Shown: positions 5,417 to 5,895 of the stretch, piece after piece
How the letters are laid out: every line of letters starts with the position of its first letter
How positions within the stretch are numbered: the first letter of the stretch is position 1
Source of the DNA: Candidatus Poribacteria bacterium WGA-3G
Lineage (GTDB): Bacteria; Poribacteria; WGA-4E; WGA-3G
Length of the DNA: 5,895 nucleotides
Reading direction: 5' to 3'
Assembly (NCBI GenBank): GCA_000406005.1
Contig: ASZN01000150.1
Location: forward strand, 1-5,895
Notes under the pieces: generated by a model
The model's input: the letters and a program-made list of their open reading frames with translations, nothing else
Databases searched by the model: none
What the model was told of the DNA's origin: nothing
Position numbers and translations under genes: made by a program

Positions 5417-5895
5417 ATGAGACGAGTATTGATTTTTTTTATGGCTGTCTTGCTGCTGATATGTGGAACGATATGTGGGGTTTTTGCCAAAGCGCCAACA
5501 ACACCGAAAATCCTGTTTACGTCTACCCGCGATGGGAATCGCGAGGTGTACATGATGAACCCGGATGGTTCTGAACAGGTGAACTTGACACAGCATCGCG
5601 CTGATGATCTGGGTGCTGTGTGGTCTCCAACAGGTGATAAAATTCTGTTCGTCTCGGATCGGCAAGGCACACGGGTGCGAGACCTGTATTTGATGGATGC
5701 GGATGGCTCGAATGTTCGGCGCGTCTTCAAGAAAAAAATAACCGCTTGGCGAGGACATGCGACGTGGTCTCCTGATGGCAAACAGTTCGCTTATGTGGTC
5801 ACGGACCGGACGCGTCCGAAGACTGAGCTCTATCTTGGAACGTTTGGTGAAGAGGATGCCGAACTTCTCCCGCACTGTGCTTTCCCGGCGTGGTC
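5417..5895 (+). CDS. PD40/TolB-like beta-propeller protein, N-terminal part with signal peptide (continues at 1)
   Basis: ATG 5417 follows AGGAG (5404-5408) by eight bases. The frame is open to the window end: 159 codons, of which the last 18 repeat the start of the window. Residues 1-24 form a Sec signal peptide (MRRVLIFF, Leu-rich core, VFA before Lys25). The Cys at 16 and 20 lack a proper lipobox, so it is probably not a lipoprotein. Three PD40 repeats follow: KILFTSTRDGNREVYMMNPD, DKILFVSDRQ with LYLMDADGSNVRR, and WSPDGKQFAYVV. Joining to base 1 completes a 335-residue exported propeller. A link to the peptide cluster is unproven, since the hairpin at 5293 separates them. It could act outside the cell in binding or envelope function. 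Confidence 0.88.
   Translation, partial: MRRVLIFFMAVLLLICGTICGVFAKAPTTPKILFTSTRDGNREVYMMNPDGSEQVNLTQHRADDLGAVWSPTGDKILFVSDRQGTRVRDLYLMDADGSNVRRVFKKKITAWRGHATWSPDGKQFAYVVTDRTRPKTELYLGTFGEEDAELLPHCAFPAW
5840..5895. repeat. 56-bp terminal direct repeat (identical to 1-56)
   Basis: The last 56 bases match bases 1-56 without a difference and lie inside a coding frame that continues correctly across the join (5840 is the first base of codon 142 of the propeller gene; base 1 is in the same phase). This is what an assembler leaves at the ends of a circular molecule or of a collapsed tandem repeat. The unique length would be 5839 bp. Confidence 0.93.

Noticed and set aside
5170..5781. Reverse-strand open frame of 203 codons opposite the propeller gene
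   Set aside because: Its product is low-complexity Arg/Ser/Thr-rich, and the forward strand encodes a clear signal peptide and PD40 repeats.
1..5895. Small plasmid or phage
   Set aside because: The ends overlap, but no replication initiator, partition, mobilisation, integrase or structural phage gene is visible, and no iteron-like origin was noticed.

Overview
The window looks like environmental bacterial DNA, possibly from Candidatus Poribacteria or a similar sponge- or ocean-associated lineage. That placement is from memory and is tentative. It rests on WSPDG-type PD40 (TolB-like) propeller genes, a GH127-like remnant, heptamer-type intergenic repeats and PqqD-like/glycosyltransferase fusions. 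The first 56 bases recur exactly as the last 56 (5840-5895). Joining the ends restores a single 335-residue exported propeller protein in frame, so the sequence is best read as a 5839-bp circle or as one unit of a tandem array cut inside that gene.

Layout: 5417-5895 plus 1-585 encode the secreted PD40 propeller protein. A truncated second propeller gene follows (566-820). It abuts a reverse-strand C-terminal remnant of a GH127/DUF1680-like enzyme (836-1030). Next come two degenerate repeat units (1045-1194) and an AT-rich leader (1195-1404). Then there are two long genes of similar design (1405-3120 and 3241-4890). Each has an N-terminal PqqD/RRE-like peptide-binding domain, a GT-B glycosyltransferase domain and a short C-terminal domain with an HTxxExExVL motif. 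They are separated by 120 bases of inverted and heptamer repeats. A structured leader with a very strong Shine-Dalgarno sequence precedes a small gene (4989-5243). It encodes an 84-residue peptide with a basic N-terminus, a hydrophobic stretch, an AEA cleavage-like site and a 35-residue core with four Cys and four Trp. Hairpins, including a perfect 14-bp one, separate it from the propeller gene.

The central inference is that 1405-5243 is a RiPP-like cluster. Two glycosyltransferases carry their own leader-recognition domains and would modify the Cys/Trp-rich peptide encoded downstream, which would then be exported. The first enzyme keeps the usual GT4 donor-site residues. The second lacks the first Glu of the EX7E motif and may be a specialised or non-catalytic partner. 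No maturation protease, transporter, immunity gene, replication gene or mobile-element enzyme is visible.
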